64,000 nucleotides of DNA from Neopusillimonas maritima (GCF_003576595.1 NZ_NQOU01000001.1:956596-1020595); one strand, 5' to 3'. Numbered from the stretch's first letter, positions 18,828-29,707 are shown. Made by a program: numbers and translations. The notes: generated from the sequence alone by a model not told the origin.

Positions 18828-21800
18828 TTATACCAGCACGCGCTCAATGCCGCCGGCATTCGCGGCCTTCACATAGTCTTCAAGCCAGGATTGGCCCAAC
18901 ACGTGGCGTGCCATCTCGACCACGATGTAATCGGCTTCCATACCGGTGTCACCTTCATAGCGCGACAGCCCCTGCAGGCACGAAGGACAGGAAGTCAGCA
19001 TTTTCACATTGCCATCGTAACCATCGGAACGAATCTGGCCTGTGTTTTTCAATAGCTCTTCCTGTTTGCGGAAACGCACTTGGGTTGATACGTCGGGCCG
19101 CGATACCGCCAACGTGCCCGACTCACCACAACAACGATCGGTTTTGATTGTGTCAGTCCCCACAAGCGACTTCACCGTCTTCATAGGGTCTTGCAGCTTC
19201 ATGGGCGAGTGACAGGGATCGTGATACATATAACGCATACCCGTCACGCCTTCGAGTTTGATATCTTTTTCAAGCAAATACTCGTGAATATCAATTAAAC
19301 GGCACCCAGGAAAAATCTTTTCAAATTCGTAGCCGGCCAGTTGGTCGTAACAAGTACCGCAACTGACAACGACCGTTTTAATGTCGAGGTAGTTCAATGT
19401 GTTGGCCATACGGTGGAACAACACACGGTTGTCGGTGATGATTTTATCGGCCTTGTCGTACATGCCATTGCCGCGCTGCGGATAACCGCAACACAAATAA
19501 CCCGGCGGCAAAACGGTTTGTACACCGGCATGCCACAACATGGCCTGGGTAGCCAGGCCAACCTGAGAAAACAGGCGCTCGGACCCGCAGCCCGGGAAAT
19601 AAAACACCGCCTCCGAATCAACATGCGTTGAGCTGGGGTTGCGAATAATGGGCACGTAGTTGGCGTCTTCAATATCGAGCAGCTTGCGTGCGGTTTGCTT
19701 GGGCAGCCCACCCGGCATTTTCTTGTTCACGAAATGCACAACCTGCTCTTTAATGGGGGCTTTACCAATAGTGGCGGGCGGTTGTTGCGTTTGGCGGCGC
19801 GCCGGCACGCTGAACAGATCGGCGGCAAAACGCTGCGCCTTGTAACCGATATCGACCATGGCCGTACGCGTTGCCTTGATCACGCGCGGGTCTTTTGCAT
19901 TCAGGAAGAACATGGCCGCCGTGGTACCCGGATTGAACGACTTCTTGCCCATGCGACGCAACAAAGCGCGCATATCCATGGACACATTGCCGAAATCAAT
20001 ATCGACCGGGCACGGGTTATAGCACTTGTGACATACCGTGCAATGGTCACCCACATCTTCAAACTCAGACCAATGCTTCAGGCTAATACCCCGACGCGTT
20101 TGCTCTTCATAAAGGAAGGCCTCGATAAGCAACGAGGTGGCCAGAATTTTGTTACGCGGCGAATACAACAGGTTGGCGCGCGGTACGTGCGTTGCACAAA
20201 CCGGCTTGCACTTACCGCAACGCAAACAGTCTTTAATAGCGGACGAAATGGCGCCAATTTCACTTTGCTGCATAATCAGCGACTCGTGACCCAGCAGGTT
20301 GAAACTGGGTGTCCAGGCATGGCGCAAATCGGCGCCCGGCATGAGCTTGCCGGCATTAAACCGCCCCTGCGGGTCAATTTGCCGCTTGTAGTCCTGGAAC
20401 GGCTGTAGCTCTTCAGGCGTAAGAAACTCGTATTTGGTCAGGCCAATGCCGTGCTCACCGGAAATAACGCCATCCAGGTCGCGGGCAATTTTCATAATGC
20501 GCGCCACCGTTTCATTAGCCTCGCGCATCATTTCGTAGTTGTCGGAGTTCACCGGGATATTGGTATGCACATTGCCGTCACCCGCGTGCATATGCAAAGC
20601 AACGAACACACGGCCTTTCAATACCTCATCGTGAATCGACTGAATTTTGGCCAACACCGCCGCACAAGCCGAACCTGCGAAGATGCGCTCCATATGGCTG
20701 CGCACTTCGGCTTTCCAGGAAACACGAATGGTGCGATCTTGCATCACGTCGAACACACGCGCCTCGGGCTGCGTATCCAGGCGTTCTCGAAGCGCGGGCA
20801 CCAAACTTTCCAAACCCAATGCCGGAATTTGCGACAACGCTTGCGACAAAGGCATGTCGAGGTTTTCAAGCAACCATACCCAACGCCGACGGGTTTCGGT
20901 TAACACTTCCAGTGCGGCTTCGGTTCGCTCGCGCAACACCCCGGCGCGCATCATTTCAGCCTCTTCTGCATCCTCGGTTTTACCCACCGGCAGGGCTTCG
21001 CTACCAAAAAACTGTTCAAGCTGGTCGAGCAAACGCAACTTGTTGCGCGTGGAAAGCTCGATATTGATTCGCTCAATGGCATCGGTGTACTCACCCATGC
21101 GGTTCAATGGGATCACGACATCTTCGTTGATCTTGAATGCATTTGTGTGGCGCGCAATGGCCGCGGTACGGGCACGATCGAGCCAGAACTTCTTGCGTGC
21201 TTCCGCGCTAACCGCAACAAACCCTTCCCCATGGCGCGAATTGGCCAGCCGCACAACCTCACTGGCAGCAGCTGCGACGGCGTTGGGGTCATCACCCACA
21301 ATATCGCCGATAAGTACCATTTTCGGGAAGCCGCCGCGCTTGCTTTTGGTGGCATAACCCACTGCACGCAAATAACGTTCATCCAGATGCTCTAACCCGG
21401 CCAGCAACGCACCTTGCTGCTTGCCTTCACCATCCAGGTATTGCTTGATTTCCACAATTGACGGAATAGCATCACGCGCCTGGCCGAAAAACTCCATGCA
21501 CACTGTGCGCGTTTCACCTGGCATACGGTGCAACACCCAGCGGGCCGACGTAATAAGGCCATCGCAACCTTCTTTTTGCACCCCCGGCAAACCGGCCAGG
21601 AATTTGTCGGTGACGTCTTTACCCAGGCCTTCCTTGCGAAACTTGCGCCCTTCTATGCGCAACGTTTCCGACTTCAACAAACGCTCGCCCGGCGCACGGC
21701 TGCCGTCGAACCATTTGATGTCGAACTGAACCTCTTCGACATCGTGAATCTTGCCCATATTGTGGTTTACACGTGTGACTTCAAGCCAATTCCCTTGCGG

Positions 21801-22769
21801 GTCGACCATGCGCCACCATGCCAGGTTATCAAGTGCCGTACCCCAAAGCACGGCCTTTTTCCCGCCGGCATTCATGGCCACATTACCGCCAACACACGAG
21901 GCGTCGGCCGACGTGGGGTCAACAGCAAACACAAGCCCGGCCTCATCAGCGGCATCGGCTACCCGGCGGGTTACAACGCCGGCCCCGGCCAGCACGGTGG
22001 CAACAGGCTGCTCAAGACCCGGCAGTGTAATGTGCTCAACCGCTTCCAGCTTGTCGAGTTTTTCGGTATTAATAACCACCGAGCGCCAGGTGAGCGGAAT
22101 GGCGCCGCCCGTATAACCCGTGCCACCCCCACGCGGAATAATGGTGAGCTCCAGCTCGATACAGGCGCGCACCAACGGCGCCATCTCGGCCTCGGTATCG
22201 GGCGTTAAAACCACAAACGGGTACTCAACACGCCAGTCGGTCGCGTCGGTAACATGCGAAACGCGCGACAGCCCGTCGAACTTGATGTTGTCGCGCGCGG
22301 TTACTTTGGCCAGGCGCTTCATGACCTTTTTGCGCAATGCCCGTGTTTGCTCGAACTCAAGCTGAAAAGCGCTCACGGCGCCACGAGCCGCCTGCAGCAA
22401 TAACACGACTTTGTTGTCGCGTTCGGGGTCACCCGCATCGCGACGCTTGTCAATTTCACCCAGCCGGTGCGTCATGGCTTCTACCAGCATCGCAAGGCGT
22501 TTGGGGTTATCGAGCAAGTCGTCCTGCAAATACGGGTTGCGCTTCACTACCCAGATGTCACCCAGCACTTCAAACAGCATTCTGGCCGAACGACCGGTTT
22601 TACGCTCTCCGCGCAGATCGGTTAACCAAGACCAGGCCTCTTCACCCAATAACCGAGAAACAATCTCGCGATCGGAAAAAGAGGTGTAGTTGTATGGAAT
22701 TTCACGCAGACGCGGTGCGTCGTTTGACGGCAAATTCGCAAGCAATTGGCTGGCAATAGGGGCGTTCAT
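18828..22769 (-). CDS. Giant FAD-linked oxidase / Fe-S oxidoreductase (DUF3683, YdiJ-like)
   Basis: A 1313-residue fusion enzyme. The N-terminal about 150 residues form the DUF3683-type extension. An FAD_binding_4 domain follows ([28 protein letters not shown]), then the FAD-oxidase C-terminal region ([30 protein letters not shown]). Next comes a two-cluster 4Fe-4S module ([11 protein letters not shown] and [14 protein letters not shown]) and CCG domains ([35 protein letters not shown]). The architecture matches the YdiJ / D-lactate or D-2-hydroxyacid dehydrogenase group. The exact substrate is not readable from sequence. It is probably a single-gene unit, convergent with phoR. Confidence 0.88.
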   Translation of the reverse strand: MNAPIASQLLANLPSNDAPRLREIPYNYTSFSDREIVSRLLGEEAWSWLTDLRGERKTGRSARMLFEVLGDIWVVKRNPYLQDDLLDNPKRLAMLVEAMTHRLGEIDKRRDAGDPERDNKVVLLLQAARGAVSAFQLEFEQTRALRKKVMKRLAKVTARDNIKFDGLSRVSHVTDATDWRVEYPFVVLTPDTEAEMAPLVRACIELELTIIPRGGGTGYTGGAIPLTWRSVVINTEKLDKLEAVEHITLPGLEQPVATVLAGAGVVTRRVADAADEAGLVFAVDPTSADASCVGGNVAMNAGGKKAVLWGTALDNLAWWRMVDPQGNWLEVTRVNHNMGKIHDVEEVQFDIKWFDGSRAPGERLLKSETLRIEGRKFRKEGLGKDVTDKFLAGLPGVQKEGCDGLITSARWVLHRMPGETRTVCMEFFGQARDAIPSIVEIKQYLDGEGKQQGALLAGLEHLDERYLRAVGYATKSKRGGFPKMVLIGDIVGDDPNAVAAAASEVVRLANSRHGEGFVAVSAEARKKFWLDRARTAAIARHTNAFKINEDVVIPLNRMGEYTDAIERINIELSTRNKLRLLDQLEQFFGSEALPVGKTEDAEEAEMMRAGVLRERTEAALEVLTETRRRWVWLLENLDMPLSQALSQIPALGLESLVPALRERLDTQPEARVFDVMQDRTIRVSWKAEVRSHMERIFAGSACAAVLAKIQSIHDEVLKGRVFVALHMHAGDGNVHTNIPVNSDNYEMMREANETVARIMKIARDLDGVISGEHGIGLTKYEFLTPEELQPFQDYKRQIDPQGRFNAGKLMPGADLRHAWTPSFNLLGHESLIMQQSEIGAISSAIKDCLRCGKCKPVCATHVPRANLLYSPRNKILATSLLIEAFLYEEQTRRGISLKHWSEFEDVGDHCTVCHKCYNPCPVDIDFGNVSMDMRALLRRMGKKSFNPGTTAAMFFLNAKDPRVIKATRTAMVDIGYKAQRFAADLFSVPARRQTQQPPATIGKAPIKEQVVHFVNKKMPGGLPKQTARKLLDIEDANYVPIIRNPSSTHVDSEAVFYFPGCGSERLFSQVGLATQAMLWHAGVQTVLPPGYLCCGYPQRGNGMYDKADKIITDNRVLFHRMANTLNYLDIKTVVVSCGTCYDQLAGYEFEKIFPGCRLIDIHEYLLEKDIKLEGVTGMRYMYHDPCHSPMKLQDPMKTVKSLVGTDTIKTDRCCGESGTLAVSRPDVSTQVRFRKQEELLKNTGQIRSDGYDGNVKMLTSCPSCLQGLSRYEGDTGMEADYIVVEMARHVLGQSWLEDYVKAANAGGIERVLV

Positions 22770-22838
22770 GGAGTCGCTGTCAAAAAAAAGATTCGGGTAA
22801 TCTCCCAGTTTACTTCATCGGTCAAGCGCGCACGGCGG

Positions 22839-23330
22839 TTAAACCCCTGACGAAACCCATAAAAACGCCCAGGCCACCAACAAATACCGCAGAAACTTCC
22901 CTAACGCGATGAAAAACAAGCACGGCCAGAAAGGTAAACGCATCCCGCCGGCCACGGCACAAAGTGGGTCGCCTATTACCGGCAACCAGGAAAAAAGCAA
23001 CGCCAGCGGGCCAAAACGTCGAACATAGCCCTGCGCAACGCCACGCCAACGGCCGGTGCTTTCACCGAAGTAACGTACGGCCCAGACTACCCCCATACCC
23101 ATGGCGTAACTCACCACCCCACCTAAAGTATTACCCAGCGTTGCCAACGCCAGCGCCGGCCAGACGTTGCCAGGCTGGAGCTGCAAATAGGCCATCAAAA
23201 CAGGCTCAGAACCCAGCGGCAGCAGGGTTGACGCCAAAAAACTTATAACGAACACCGCGCTTAAACCAACTTCGGGCATGGCCAGAAAAGCCAGCAGATC
23301 AGAAACCATCGCGCCCCATTGCCCTTGCAT
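22839..23330 (-). CDS. YqaA-family small membrane protein (SNARE-associated / DedA-like)
   Basis: A 163-residue integral membrane protein with about four to five hydrophobic segments. It has the short DedA-type signature around FLASTLLPLGSEPVL and the LLFSWLPVIGDPLCAVAGGMRLPFW motif. DedA/YqaA proteins affect membrane homeostasis, and some are lipid flippases; for this subgroup the function is not established. AAGGA lies 8 bases before the ATG. It is divergent from ilvA. Confidence 0.8.
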   Translation of the reverse strand: MQGQWGAMVSDLLAFLAMPEVGLSAVFVISFLASTLLPLGSEPVLMAYLQLQPGNVWPALALATLGNTLGGVVSYAMGMGVVWAVRYFGESTGRWRGVAQGYVRRFGPLALLFSWLPVIGDPLCAVAGGMRLPFWPCLFFIALGKFLRYLLVAWAFLWVSSGV

Positions 23331-23418
23331 ATTTCCTGTCCTTTGTCTGTGTAAGAAGCATGCGCTGTGGTAACCTAAATCCCTTTATCAAGCCCCTTTT
23401 CTAGCGCTCAATCGCATC

Positions 23419-24927
23419 ATGTCAACCGACTATCTCAAACGCATTCTCACATCCAAAGTCTACGATGTCGCCATTGAATCACCCCTGGAATATGCGCCCC
23501 AGATTTCCGCGCGCACCCAGAACAATTTCTTTCTAAAGCGCGAAGATGCACAAGAAGTTTTCAGCTTCAAGCTAAGGGGTGCTTATAACAAAATGGCGCA
23601 CCTTAGCAAAGCCGAATTAAAGCGAGGCGTCATTGCCGCCTCGGCGGGCAACCATGCGCAAGGGGTGGCGCTGTCTGCACGAAAGCTGGGGTGCCGCGCG
23701 GTTATCGTCATGCCCACCACCACCCCTCAGGTGAAAGTCCGGGCGGTCGAGGCATTCGGCGGCGAAACGGTGTTGATTGGCAACAGTTATTCCGATGCTT
23801 TCCTCCACGCCAAAGAGCTCGAGAAGAAAGAACGTCTTACATTTGTGCACCCGTTCGACGACCCCGACGTCATTGCCGGCCAAGGCACTGTAGGCATGGA
23901 AATTCTGCGTCAACACCCCGGCCGTATCGATGCCATTTTCTGCGCCATTGGCGGAGGTGGGCTTGTATCTGGGGTTGCGGCTTACGTAAAACAACTGCGC
24001 CCGGATATTAAAGTAATTGGTGTCCAAACCGAAGACTCCAACGCCATGATTCGCAGCGTTAAAGCGGGTAGACGCATTGAATTGAACGACGTGGGCCTTT
24101 TTTCCGACGGCACGGCAGTCAAGAAAGTCGGTGCAGAAACCTTTCGCTTGACGCGCGAGTGGGTCGACGACTTCGTGACGGTTGATACCGATGCCATCTG
24201 CGCTGCCATTAAAGACGTTTTCCAGGACACGCGCAGTGTGCTCGAACCATCGGGCGCTTTGGCCATTGCCGGCGCCAAGCGCTACGCGTCTTTAAACAAG
24301 TGGAAAAATAAAACGCTGGTTGCCGTCGCCAGCGGCGCCAACATGAACTTCGATCGCCTGCGTTTTGTGGCCGATCGGGCCGACGTTGGCGAGGCACGCG
24401 AAGCACTTCTGGCACTCACCATTCCCGAACAACGCGGCAGTTTCCTGAAGCTTTGCGAAGCGATCGGCGCGCGTAGCGTTACCGAATTCAATTACCGTAT
24501 TTCCGACGCCAAAAACGCCCATGTTTTTGTCGGCCTCCAAATCAGCTCACCCTCGGAAGGTGAAAAACTGGCCAACATGTTCAGTCGCAAAGGTTTTGAA
24601 GCCCTTGACCTGACCCACAACGAAATGGCCAAAACCCATTTGCGTTTTATGGTGGGGGGGCGCTCCGACCTGGCGGAACACGAGCTCCTTTACCGCTTCG
24701 AGTTTCCGGAACGACCAGGCGCCTTGATGCGATTTTTAAGCTCAATGAGCCCCGATTGGAACATCAGCCTGTTTCATTATCGAAACCAAGGCGATGACTA
24801 CGGCCGTATTCTGGTAGGGCTGCAGGTTCCCCCAGCCGACAAAAAAGCGTTCAAAGCGTTTCTTGAAACCCTGGGTTACCCATATTGGAACGAAACCGAC
24901 AACCCCGCCTACCAATTATTCCTGTAA
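23419..24927 (+). CDS. ilvA: Threonine ammonia-lyase, biosynthetic IlvA
   Basis: PLP enzyme that converts threonine to 2-oxobutyrate, the first step to isoleucine. At 502 residues it is the long biosynthetic form. PLP lysine K51 lies in FSFKLRGAYNK, the phosphate-binding glycine loop is AIGGGGLVSGVAAYV, and two ACT-like regulatory domains follow residue 330 (RGSFLKLCEAIGARSVTEFNYR and LLYRFEFPERPGALMRFL). The two ACT-like repeats predict feedback by isoleucine and valine. It is a single gene between divergent yqaA and convergent apt. Confidence 0.96.
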   Translation: MSTDYLKRILTSKVYDVAIESPLEYAPQISARTQNNFFLKREDAQEVFSFKLRGAYNKMAHLSKAELKRGVIAASAGNHAQGVALSARKLGCRAVIVMPTTTPQVKVRAVEAFGGETVLIGNSYSDAFLHAKELEKKERLTFVHPFDDPDVIAGQGTVGMEILRQHPGRIDAIFCAIGGGGLVSGVAAYVKQLRPDIKVIGVQTEDSNAMIRSVKAGRRIELNDVGLFSDGTAVKKVGAETFRLTREWVDDFVTVDTDAICAAIKDVFQDTRSVLEPSGALAIAGAKRYASLNKWKNKTLVAVASGANMNFDRLRFVADRADVGEAREALLALTIPEQRGSFLKLCEAIGARSVTEFNYRISDAKNAHVFVGLQISSPSEGEKLANMFSRKGFEALDLTHNEMAKTHLRFMVGGRSDLAEHELLYRFEFPERPGALMRFLSSMSPDWNISLFHYRNQGDDYGRILVGLQVPPADKKAFKAFLETLGYPYWNETDNPAYQLFL

Positions 24928-24939
24928 AGCGGCGCCGGT

Positions 24940-25476
24940 TTAAAACGTACACACAGTGTAGAGCGGCAAGCCGGTGTCTTTCAGGTTTTTCGACCCGCCA
25001 AGATCGGGGAGATCGATAATGGCGGCGGCTTCAACCACATTGGCGCCCAAACGTTGCAATAACTTGGCGGCGGCCACCATAGTGCCGCCTGTTGCAATCA
25101 GGTCGTCGATCAGCAACACGCGTTGCCCGGGCTTCACCGCATCAGTATGCATTTCAACGGTTGCATTGCCATACTCCAGGGTGTATTCCTCGGCCAGGGT
25201 TTGAAAAGGCAACTTGCCTTTTTTCCGCACCGGAACAAACCCCAGGTTCAATTCATATGCCAGCACCGCGCCCAGAATGAACCCCCTGGCATCGACACCC
25301 GCCACCAGATCGAGTCGTTGGCGCATATAACGATAAACAAACAGGTCGACTAAAACCCGAAATGAGCGTGGGTCTTGTAATATAGGGGTAATGTCGCGAA
25401 ATGTAACACCCGGGCTGGGCCAATCGGGCACGCTGCGGATGGCATTGCGGATGTACTCGGCAGGATCGGTATGCAT
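24940..25476 (-). CDS. apt: Adenine phosphoribosyltransferase
   Basis: Salvages adenine with PRPP to AMP. The ATG at 25476 yields 178 residues, the normal size; an in-frame extension upstream has no support. Features: [17 protein letters not shown] at the N-terminus, [23 protein letters not shown], and the PRPP-binding loop [13 protein letters not shown]. It is divergent from kdsD across a 112-base spacer. Confidence 0.95.
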   Translation of the reverse strand: MHTDPAEYIRNAIRSVPDWPSPGVTFRDITPILQDPRSFRVLVDLFVYRYMRQRLDLVAGVDARGFILGAVLAYELNLGFVPVRKKGKLPFQTLAEEYTLEYGNATVEMHTDAVKPGQRVLLIDDLIATGGTMVAAAKLLQRLGANVVEAAAIIDLPDLGGSKNLKDTGLPLYTVCTF

Positions 25477-25576
25477 TAAGGTCGCCACAACAAAATTGAA
25501 CCAGGCACTAACTATAACCTTAATATTGCCTGAACTGTGCAGCCCACCCATTGAAACAAAAACAATTCGCAACGTT

Positions 25577-25582
25577 TAAAAT
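25577..25582 (+). promoter_or_regulatory. Candidate -10 element immediately before kdsD
   Basis: TAAAAT ends six bases before the kdsD ATG, so a transcript from it would start at or next to the ATG. No Shine-Dalgarno is visible. A TTGAAA lies at 25551-25556, 20 bases from this hexamer or 18 from the overlapping TTTAAA. This is weak evidence for a leaderless message. Confidence 0.35.
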
Positions 25583-25588
25583 CGAATA

Positions 25589-26578
25589 ATGACGCTTTCA
25601 GATTCCCTTTCCGCCACCAACGCACTGGCCTCCGCCCGCCGGACGCTCAGCACCGAAATCGCTGCGCTCGAAAGCCTCAGCAACCGCCTTGACAGCACTT
25701 TCCATCAAGCGGTCAAACTGGTTTTGGCATGCAGTGGCCGAGTGGTGGTGACCGGCATCGGAAAGTCCGGCCACATCGGCAGAAAAATGGCGGCAACGCT
25801 TGCTTCCACGGGTTCGCCTGCTTTTTTCATGCACGGCGTAGAAGCCATCCATGGTGATCTGGGCATGCTCACCCCCCAAGACGTCGTCATTGCCATTTCT
25901 TATTCGGGCACTGCCGAGGAACTGATTACCGTCCTGTCGGTCTGTAAGCGCATGGGCATTCCTATCATCGCCATCACAGGCAACCCCCAATCTGAACTGG
26001 CCGGTAGTGCGCAAGTGCATTTGAACGTTCACGTTGAACAAGAGGCCTGCCCGCTTAATCTGGCGCCCACAGCCAGCACCACCGCCACCATGGCACTGGG
26101 TGATGCGCTGGCGGTTGCCTGCCTCGAGGCGCGCGGTTTCGGCGCCGAGGATTTTGCCCGATCACATCCGGGCGGCGCCCTGGGGCGTCGCTTGCTAACT
26201 CACGTGCGCGATATCATGCGGCACGGTCAGGCTCTGCCCATTGTTCAGGGCACAACCCCCATCCCGGAAGCGCTCGAGGAAATGTCGCGCAAAGGCATGG
26301 GTATGACCATTGTTGTGAACAACAAGGAAGAACCCATTGGGATCTTCACCGACGGCGATTTGCGTCGTCTCATTTCAAAAGTAGGCGATATCCGTCACCT
26401 GAGCGTCTCCGACGGCATGTCACTCGGCCCACGCAGCGTGAGCGCCGATGCGCTCGCCGTCGAAGCGGCTTCGATAATGGAGTCCAACAAACTATCGCAA
26501 GTCGTTGTCGTTAACAAACAAGGCAAACTCATTGGCGCCCTGCATATGCACGACCTCATGGCTGCCAAGGTAATCTGA
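25589..26578 (+). CDS. kdsD: Arabinose-5-phosphate isomerase KdsD/KpsF
   Basis: Converts ribulose 5-phosphate to arabinose 5-phosphate, the first step to Kdo in LPS. The 329 residues comprise an SIS domain (VTGIGKSGHIGRKMAATLAS, HGVEAIHGDLGM, ISYSGTAEEL), the linker ARSHPGGALGRRLLTHVRDIM, and two CBS domains. It starts a contiguous plus-strand run with kdsC, lptC, lptA and lptB, all for LPS core synthesis and transport. Confidence 0.96.
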   Translation: MTLSDSLSATNALASARRTLSTEIAALESLSNRLDSTFHQAVKLVLACSGRVVVTGIGKSGHIGRKMAATLASTGSPAFFMHGVEAIHGDLGMLTPQDVVIAISYSGTAEELITVLSVCKRMGIPIIAITGNPQSELAGSAQVHLNVHVEQEACPLNLAPTASTTATMALGDALAVACLEARGFGAEDFARSHPGGALGRRLLTHVRDIMRHGQALPIVQGTTPIPEALEEMSRKGMGMTIVVNNKEEPIGIFTDGDLRRLISKVGDIRHLSVSDGMSLGPRSVSADALAVEAASIMESNKLSQVVVVNKQGKLIGALHMHDLMAAKVI

Positions 26579-26580
26579 AC

Positions 26581-27180
26581 ATGAAAACACCTGCTATTCC
26601 ACACCCCGCAGAAGCGCTCATCCTGGCTCGCGTCCCTGAGCACGTGGTCAACCGCGCTCGCGAAATCAAGCTCATGGCCTTCGATGTCGACGGCATCCTG
26701 ACCGATGGTGCACTTTGGTACGGCGAAAACGGTGAAGTTGCCAAACGCTTCCATGCGCTCGACGGTTATGGGCTGCGCATGCTTAGGGAAAGCGGCATTG
26801 TGGTGGCTTTCATCACGGGCCGAAAAGGCCCTATTGTCGCCCGGCGAGGCGCCGAGCTTGGTATTGAAATTGTCTTGCAAGGGGTGCGCGACAAGCTTCA
26901 ATCCCTTACCCAAATCGCTCAGGAGCATGGCCTGTCCTTCGACCAAATAGGTTTTATGGGTGACGACATCATGGACTTGGCCGCGTTGCAACGTGTCGGG
27001 CTGGCCGCCACAGTGCCCGGCGCCCCCGCCTATATTGAACAAGCCGTACATTGGGTGTCAGGCAAGCCGGGCGGGGAAGGCGCCGCCAGAGAGTGTTGCG
27101 ACCTGATTCTGGCCGCACAGAAACGCCTGGGCCCGTTCCTGTCGCAAAATAGTGTCGTACTGGGCGACGTCACGCAATAA
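26581..27180 (+). CDS. kdsC: 3-deoxy-D-manno-octulosonate 8-phosphate phosphatase KdsC
   Basis: HAD phosphatase releasing Kdo from Kdo 8-phosphate. It has 199 residues. The catalytic aspartates are D35 and D37 in AFDVDGILTDG, motif II is VAFITGRKG, and motif III/IV is GFMGDDIMDLAAL. It is a cap-less tetrameric-type KdsC with a C-terminal extension (ECCDLILAAQKRLG). It begins two bases after the kdsD stop. Confidence 0.95.
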   Translation: MKTPAIPHPAEALILARVPEHVVNRAREIKLMAFDVDGILTDGALWYGENGEVAKRFHALDGYGLRMLRESGIVVAFITGRKGPIVARRGAELGIEIVLQGVRDKLQSLTQIAQEHGLSFDQIGFMGDDIMDLAALQRVGLAATVPGAPAYIEQAVHWVSGKPGGEGAARECCDLILAAQKRLGPFLSQNSVVLGDVTQ

Positions 27181-27186
27181 CATATT

Positions 27187-27801
27187 ATGAAAGAACGGCT
27201 ACCTGGATTCATCGCGATATTACTGCTCTGCTCTCTGGTTGTTTTAAGCTGGTGGGCGGCGGAATACACGCAGCGCGCGGTACAGTTGGAGCCACCCCGG
27301 CGCATTACCCATGAGCCTGACGCCTGGTCCGAGAATTTCGTCATGGTAAGAACCAACCCCCAGGGGGAGGCCATTAACCGGCTGGAGGGCGACTACCTGC
27401 AGCATTACCCCGACGACGATTCCTATGAGGTCGACAACGCACGTGCCGTTGGCCAACGCGCAGGGTCACCCATTACGGTGGGTACCGGGAACAAAGCCGT
27501 AATGGATCAGGACGGCAGCCGCATCACTCTCACGGGCGACGCCCACCTGCATCGGGTTCCCTACGACGACCGGCCAGCGCTCGACGTGACCAGCGAAAAA
27601 CTGATTCTGCTGCCCGACGAAGATGTCGCCTACACCGACCTGCCGGCGCTGGTACAAAACGGGAAGTCGCGGATTAACGGAAAAGGCATGCGCTACGACA
27701 ACGAGTCTCGTACACTTGAGGTTTTCTCGGCCAGCGACGTAAAAATATCGGGCGAAGAATCACGCTCGCAACGCACTGAAAACGCCACATCGAACGACTA
27801 G
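27187..27801 (+). CDS. lptC: LPS export system protein LptC
   Basis: Bitopic inner-membrane protein linking the LptBFG transporter to the periplasmic LptA bridge. It has 204 residues with one N-terminal membrane helix (FIAILLLCSLVVLSWWAA). The rest is a periplasmic beta-jellyroll-like domain with repeated strand segments (MVRTNPQGEAINRLEGDYLQ, ITLTGDAHLHRV). Low sequence conservation is normal for LptC; its place between kdsC and lptA is decisive. Confidence 0.9.
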   Translation: MKERLPGFIAILLLCSLVVLSWWAAEYTQRAVQLEPPRRITHEPDAWSENFVMVRTNPQGEAINRLEGDYLQHYPDDDSYEVDNARAVGQRAGSPITVGTGNKAVMDQDGSRITLTGDAHLHRVPYDDRPALDVTSEKLILLPDEDVAYTDLPALVQNGKSRINGKGMRYDNESRTLEVFSASDVKISGEESRSQRTENATSND

Positions 27802-27811
27802 AAAAAATATT

Positions 27812-28411
27812 ATGAACCGCTTATCTATTCAACACCTTTGCCGCTGGGTATGTATTAGCGCACTGATGGCCTTATCGTCGTTGGCAAGCGCTCAGCCGAC
27901 AAACGATAATCCTGCTGAAGAGCCCGACACGCTTATCTTGTCCGATACGCTAAATTACGACGACATCAAGCAAGAAAGCACTTTTACCGGTAACGTGGTC
28001 ATGACGCGCGGCCAGATGACGCTGAACTCCGACACGCTCATCATGCGCGAAGACGAAGAAGGCTTTCAATACGGTACGGCAACCGCCAACGACGGGAAAC
28101 TCGTTTTCATCCGCCAGGAAAACCCCGAAAAATTCGAAGTTATTGAAGCGCGCGGCCTACGGGCGGAATACAACGGCAAAACCGAGGAAATTGAAATGAT
28201 CGGTCAAGCCATCGTCACCAAGTACGTATGTGGAAAACGCCTCGACAACATCCGCGGTGAACGGGTTATTTACAATCAGGCAACCAGTATTTACAAGGCA
28301 TTTGGCGGGCCAAACTCATCTGCCGCAGGTGGGCGGGTCCGTTCAGTTGCCACGCCGGGTGCAAAGGCCGAAGCTGCAGCAGCGGAATGCCAGCAGAACC
28401 AGAATCGCTAA
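27812..28411 (+). CDS. lptA: LPS transport periplasmic protein LptA
   Basis: Periplasmic bridge protein that carries LPS to the outer membrane. It has 199 residues and a signal peptide (ending SSLASAQ). The OstA-like beta-jellyroll includes [34 protein letters not shown] and [11 protein letters not shown]. It sits between lptC and lptB. The long C-terminal tail is Ala/Gly-rich. Confidence 0.93.
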   Translation: MNRLSIQHLCRWVCISALMALSSLASAQPTNDNPAEEPDTLILSDTLNYDDIKQESTFTGNVVMTRGQMTLNSDTLIMREDEEGFQYGTATANDGKLVFIRQENPEKFEVIEARGLRAEYNGKTEEIEMIGQAIVTKYVCGKRLDNIRGERVIYNQATSIYKAFGGPNSSAAGGRVRSVATPGAKAEAAAAECQQNQNR

Positions 28412-28425
28412 GCGAAGAGGCAAGT

Positions 28426-29217
28426 ATGGCAGTCACGTCTACATCCCGCGCACCTGTTCGCGCCGCCAGCGACTCCAAAGGCAGTCTGATCGCCACCGGT
28501 TTGCGTAAAACCTACGGGAAGCGCACCGTTGTGCACGATGTTTCAATGTCGGTCGACAGTGGCGAAGTTGTGGGCCTGCTGGGCCCTAACGGGGCGGGCA
28601 AAACAACCAGCTTCTACATGATTGTCGGCATTGTCCCAACCGATGCCGGGCGCATCGAGATCGACGGCGTTCCCATTACGGCCATGCCCATGCACAAACG
28701 CGCCCGCATTGGGCTGTCGTATCTACCCCAAGACGCCTCGGTATTTCGTCGCCTCACAGTGGAGCAAAACATCCAGGCCGTGTTGGAGCTGCAAATCGAT
28801 GAACGCGGCACACCTCTTACCAGCAATCAAATAAAGCAGCGTCTAGAAGAACTGCTCGACGAACTGCAAATTCAGCACATACGTGGCAATACTGCCATTT
28901 CCCTGTCGGGTGGCGAGCGCCGCCGCGTAGAAATTGCACGCGCATTGGCAACCAACCCACGATTCATCCTGCTGGATGAGCCGTTCGCGGGGGTCGACCC
29001 GATTGCGGTCATTGAAATTCAGCGTATTGTCCACTTCCTGAAAAGCCGGAATATCGGCGTATTGATTACCGACCACAACGTTCGGGAAACACTGGGCATT
29101 TGCGACCGTGCCTACATTATCAGTGAAGGTAAAGTGCTGACCAATGGCCATCCAGACGAAATCATCGACAACGAGGCAGTACGCCAGGTATATCTTGGCA
29201 AAAACTTCCGCATGTGA
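28426..29217 (+). CDS. lptB: LPS export ABC transporter ATPase LptB
   Basis: Cytoplasmic ATPase that powers LPS extraction with LptFG. The ATG at 28426 is preceded by GAAGAGG and gives 263 residues; an earlier in-frame ATG overlaps lptA and is less likely. It has Walker [10 protein letters not shown]-loop YLPQDASVF, signature LSGGERRR, Walker [14 protein letters not shown] and the switch histidine in TDHNVRE. The N-terminal about 22 residues (Ser/Thr/Arg/Ala-rich) extend beyond the E. coli form. lptF and lptG are not in the window. Confidence 0.95.
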   Translation: MAVTSTSRAPVRAASDSKGSLIATGLRKTYGKRTVVHDVSMSVDSGEVVGLLGPNGAGKTTSFYMIVGIVPTDAGRIEIDGVPITAMPMHKRARIGLSYLPQDASVFRRLTVEQNIQAVLELQIDERGTPLTSNQIKQRLEELLDELQIQHIRGNTAISLSGGERRRVEIARALATNPRFILLDEPFAGVDPIAVIEIQRIVHFLKSRNIGVLITDHNVRETLGICDRAYIISEGKVLTNGHPDEIIDNEAVRQVYLGKNFRM

Positions 29218-29377
29218 TTTTCACCCATACTTTGACTTCGAACAAACCCTGTACTTGTGCTACTTGATTTACCCGCCACAAACGATACACTGAACACGTG
29301 ACAACAAAAAAAGGAGGGGTAGTCGTTCTTTCATTCAGGCGCACCAAGCGCAATGTTGTTTTTTATAGGAGCACAAC

Positions 29378-29707
29378 ATGAACCTGAGTATCACCGGTCG
29401 TCACCTTGAAGTCACTCCCGCTATCAACGAATACGTTAAAACGAAAATGGCTCGGGTTGCCCGGCATTTCGACAACGTTATCGACACCCAGGTCATGCTC
29501 TCGGTAGAGCGTCTCAAGCACACAGCTGAAGTCACCATGCGTTTGCCTGGCAAAGACCTTCACTGCGAAGCTTCCGACGAAAACCTATACGCTGCCATCG
29601 ATTTGCTGGCAGACAAAATAGACCGGCAAGTGATCAAGTACAAAGACAAAGTACAAAATCATGCTCACGAGCCGCTCAAACGGCAGGAAATTGCCGTCGA
29701 TCAATAG
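29378..29707 (+). CDS. hpf: Ribosome hibernation promoting factor HPF (short form)
   Basis: Binds the 30S subunit and promotes ribosome dimerisation in stationary phase. The 109-residue protein is the short HPF form with the S30AE fold: MNLSITGRHLEVTPAINEYV, then CEASDENLYAAIDLLADKID and RQVIKYKDK. AGGAG lies 7 bases before the ATG. Its neighbours lptB and ptsN fit the conserved locus, but rpoN is not found between lptB and hpf. A terminator follows. Confidence 0.95.
   Translation: MNLSITGRHLEVTPAINEYVKTKMARVARHFDNVIDTQVMLSVERLKHTAEVTMRLPGKDLHCEASDENLYAAIDLLADKIDRQVIKYKDKVQNHAHEPLKRQEIAVDQ

Noticed and set aside
29300..29340. AAGGAGGGG in the hpf leader as a ribosome-binding site for a leader peptide
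   Set aside because: No ATG, GTG or TTG follows within a usable distance; the hpf ATG has its own AGGAG.
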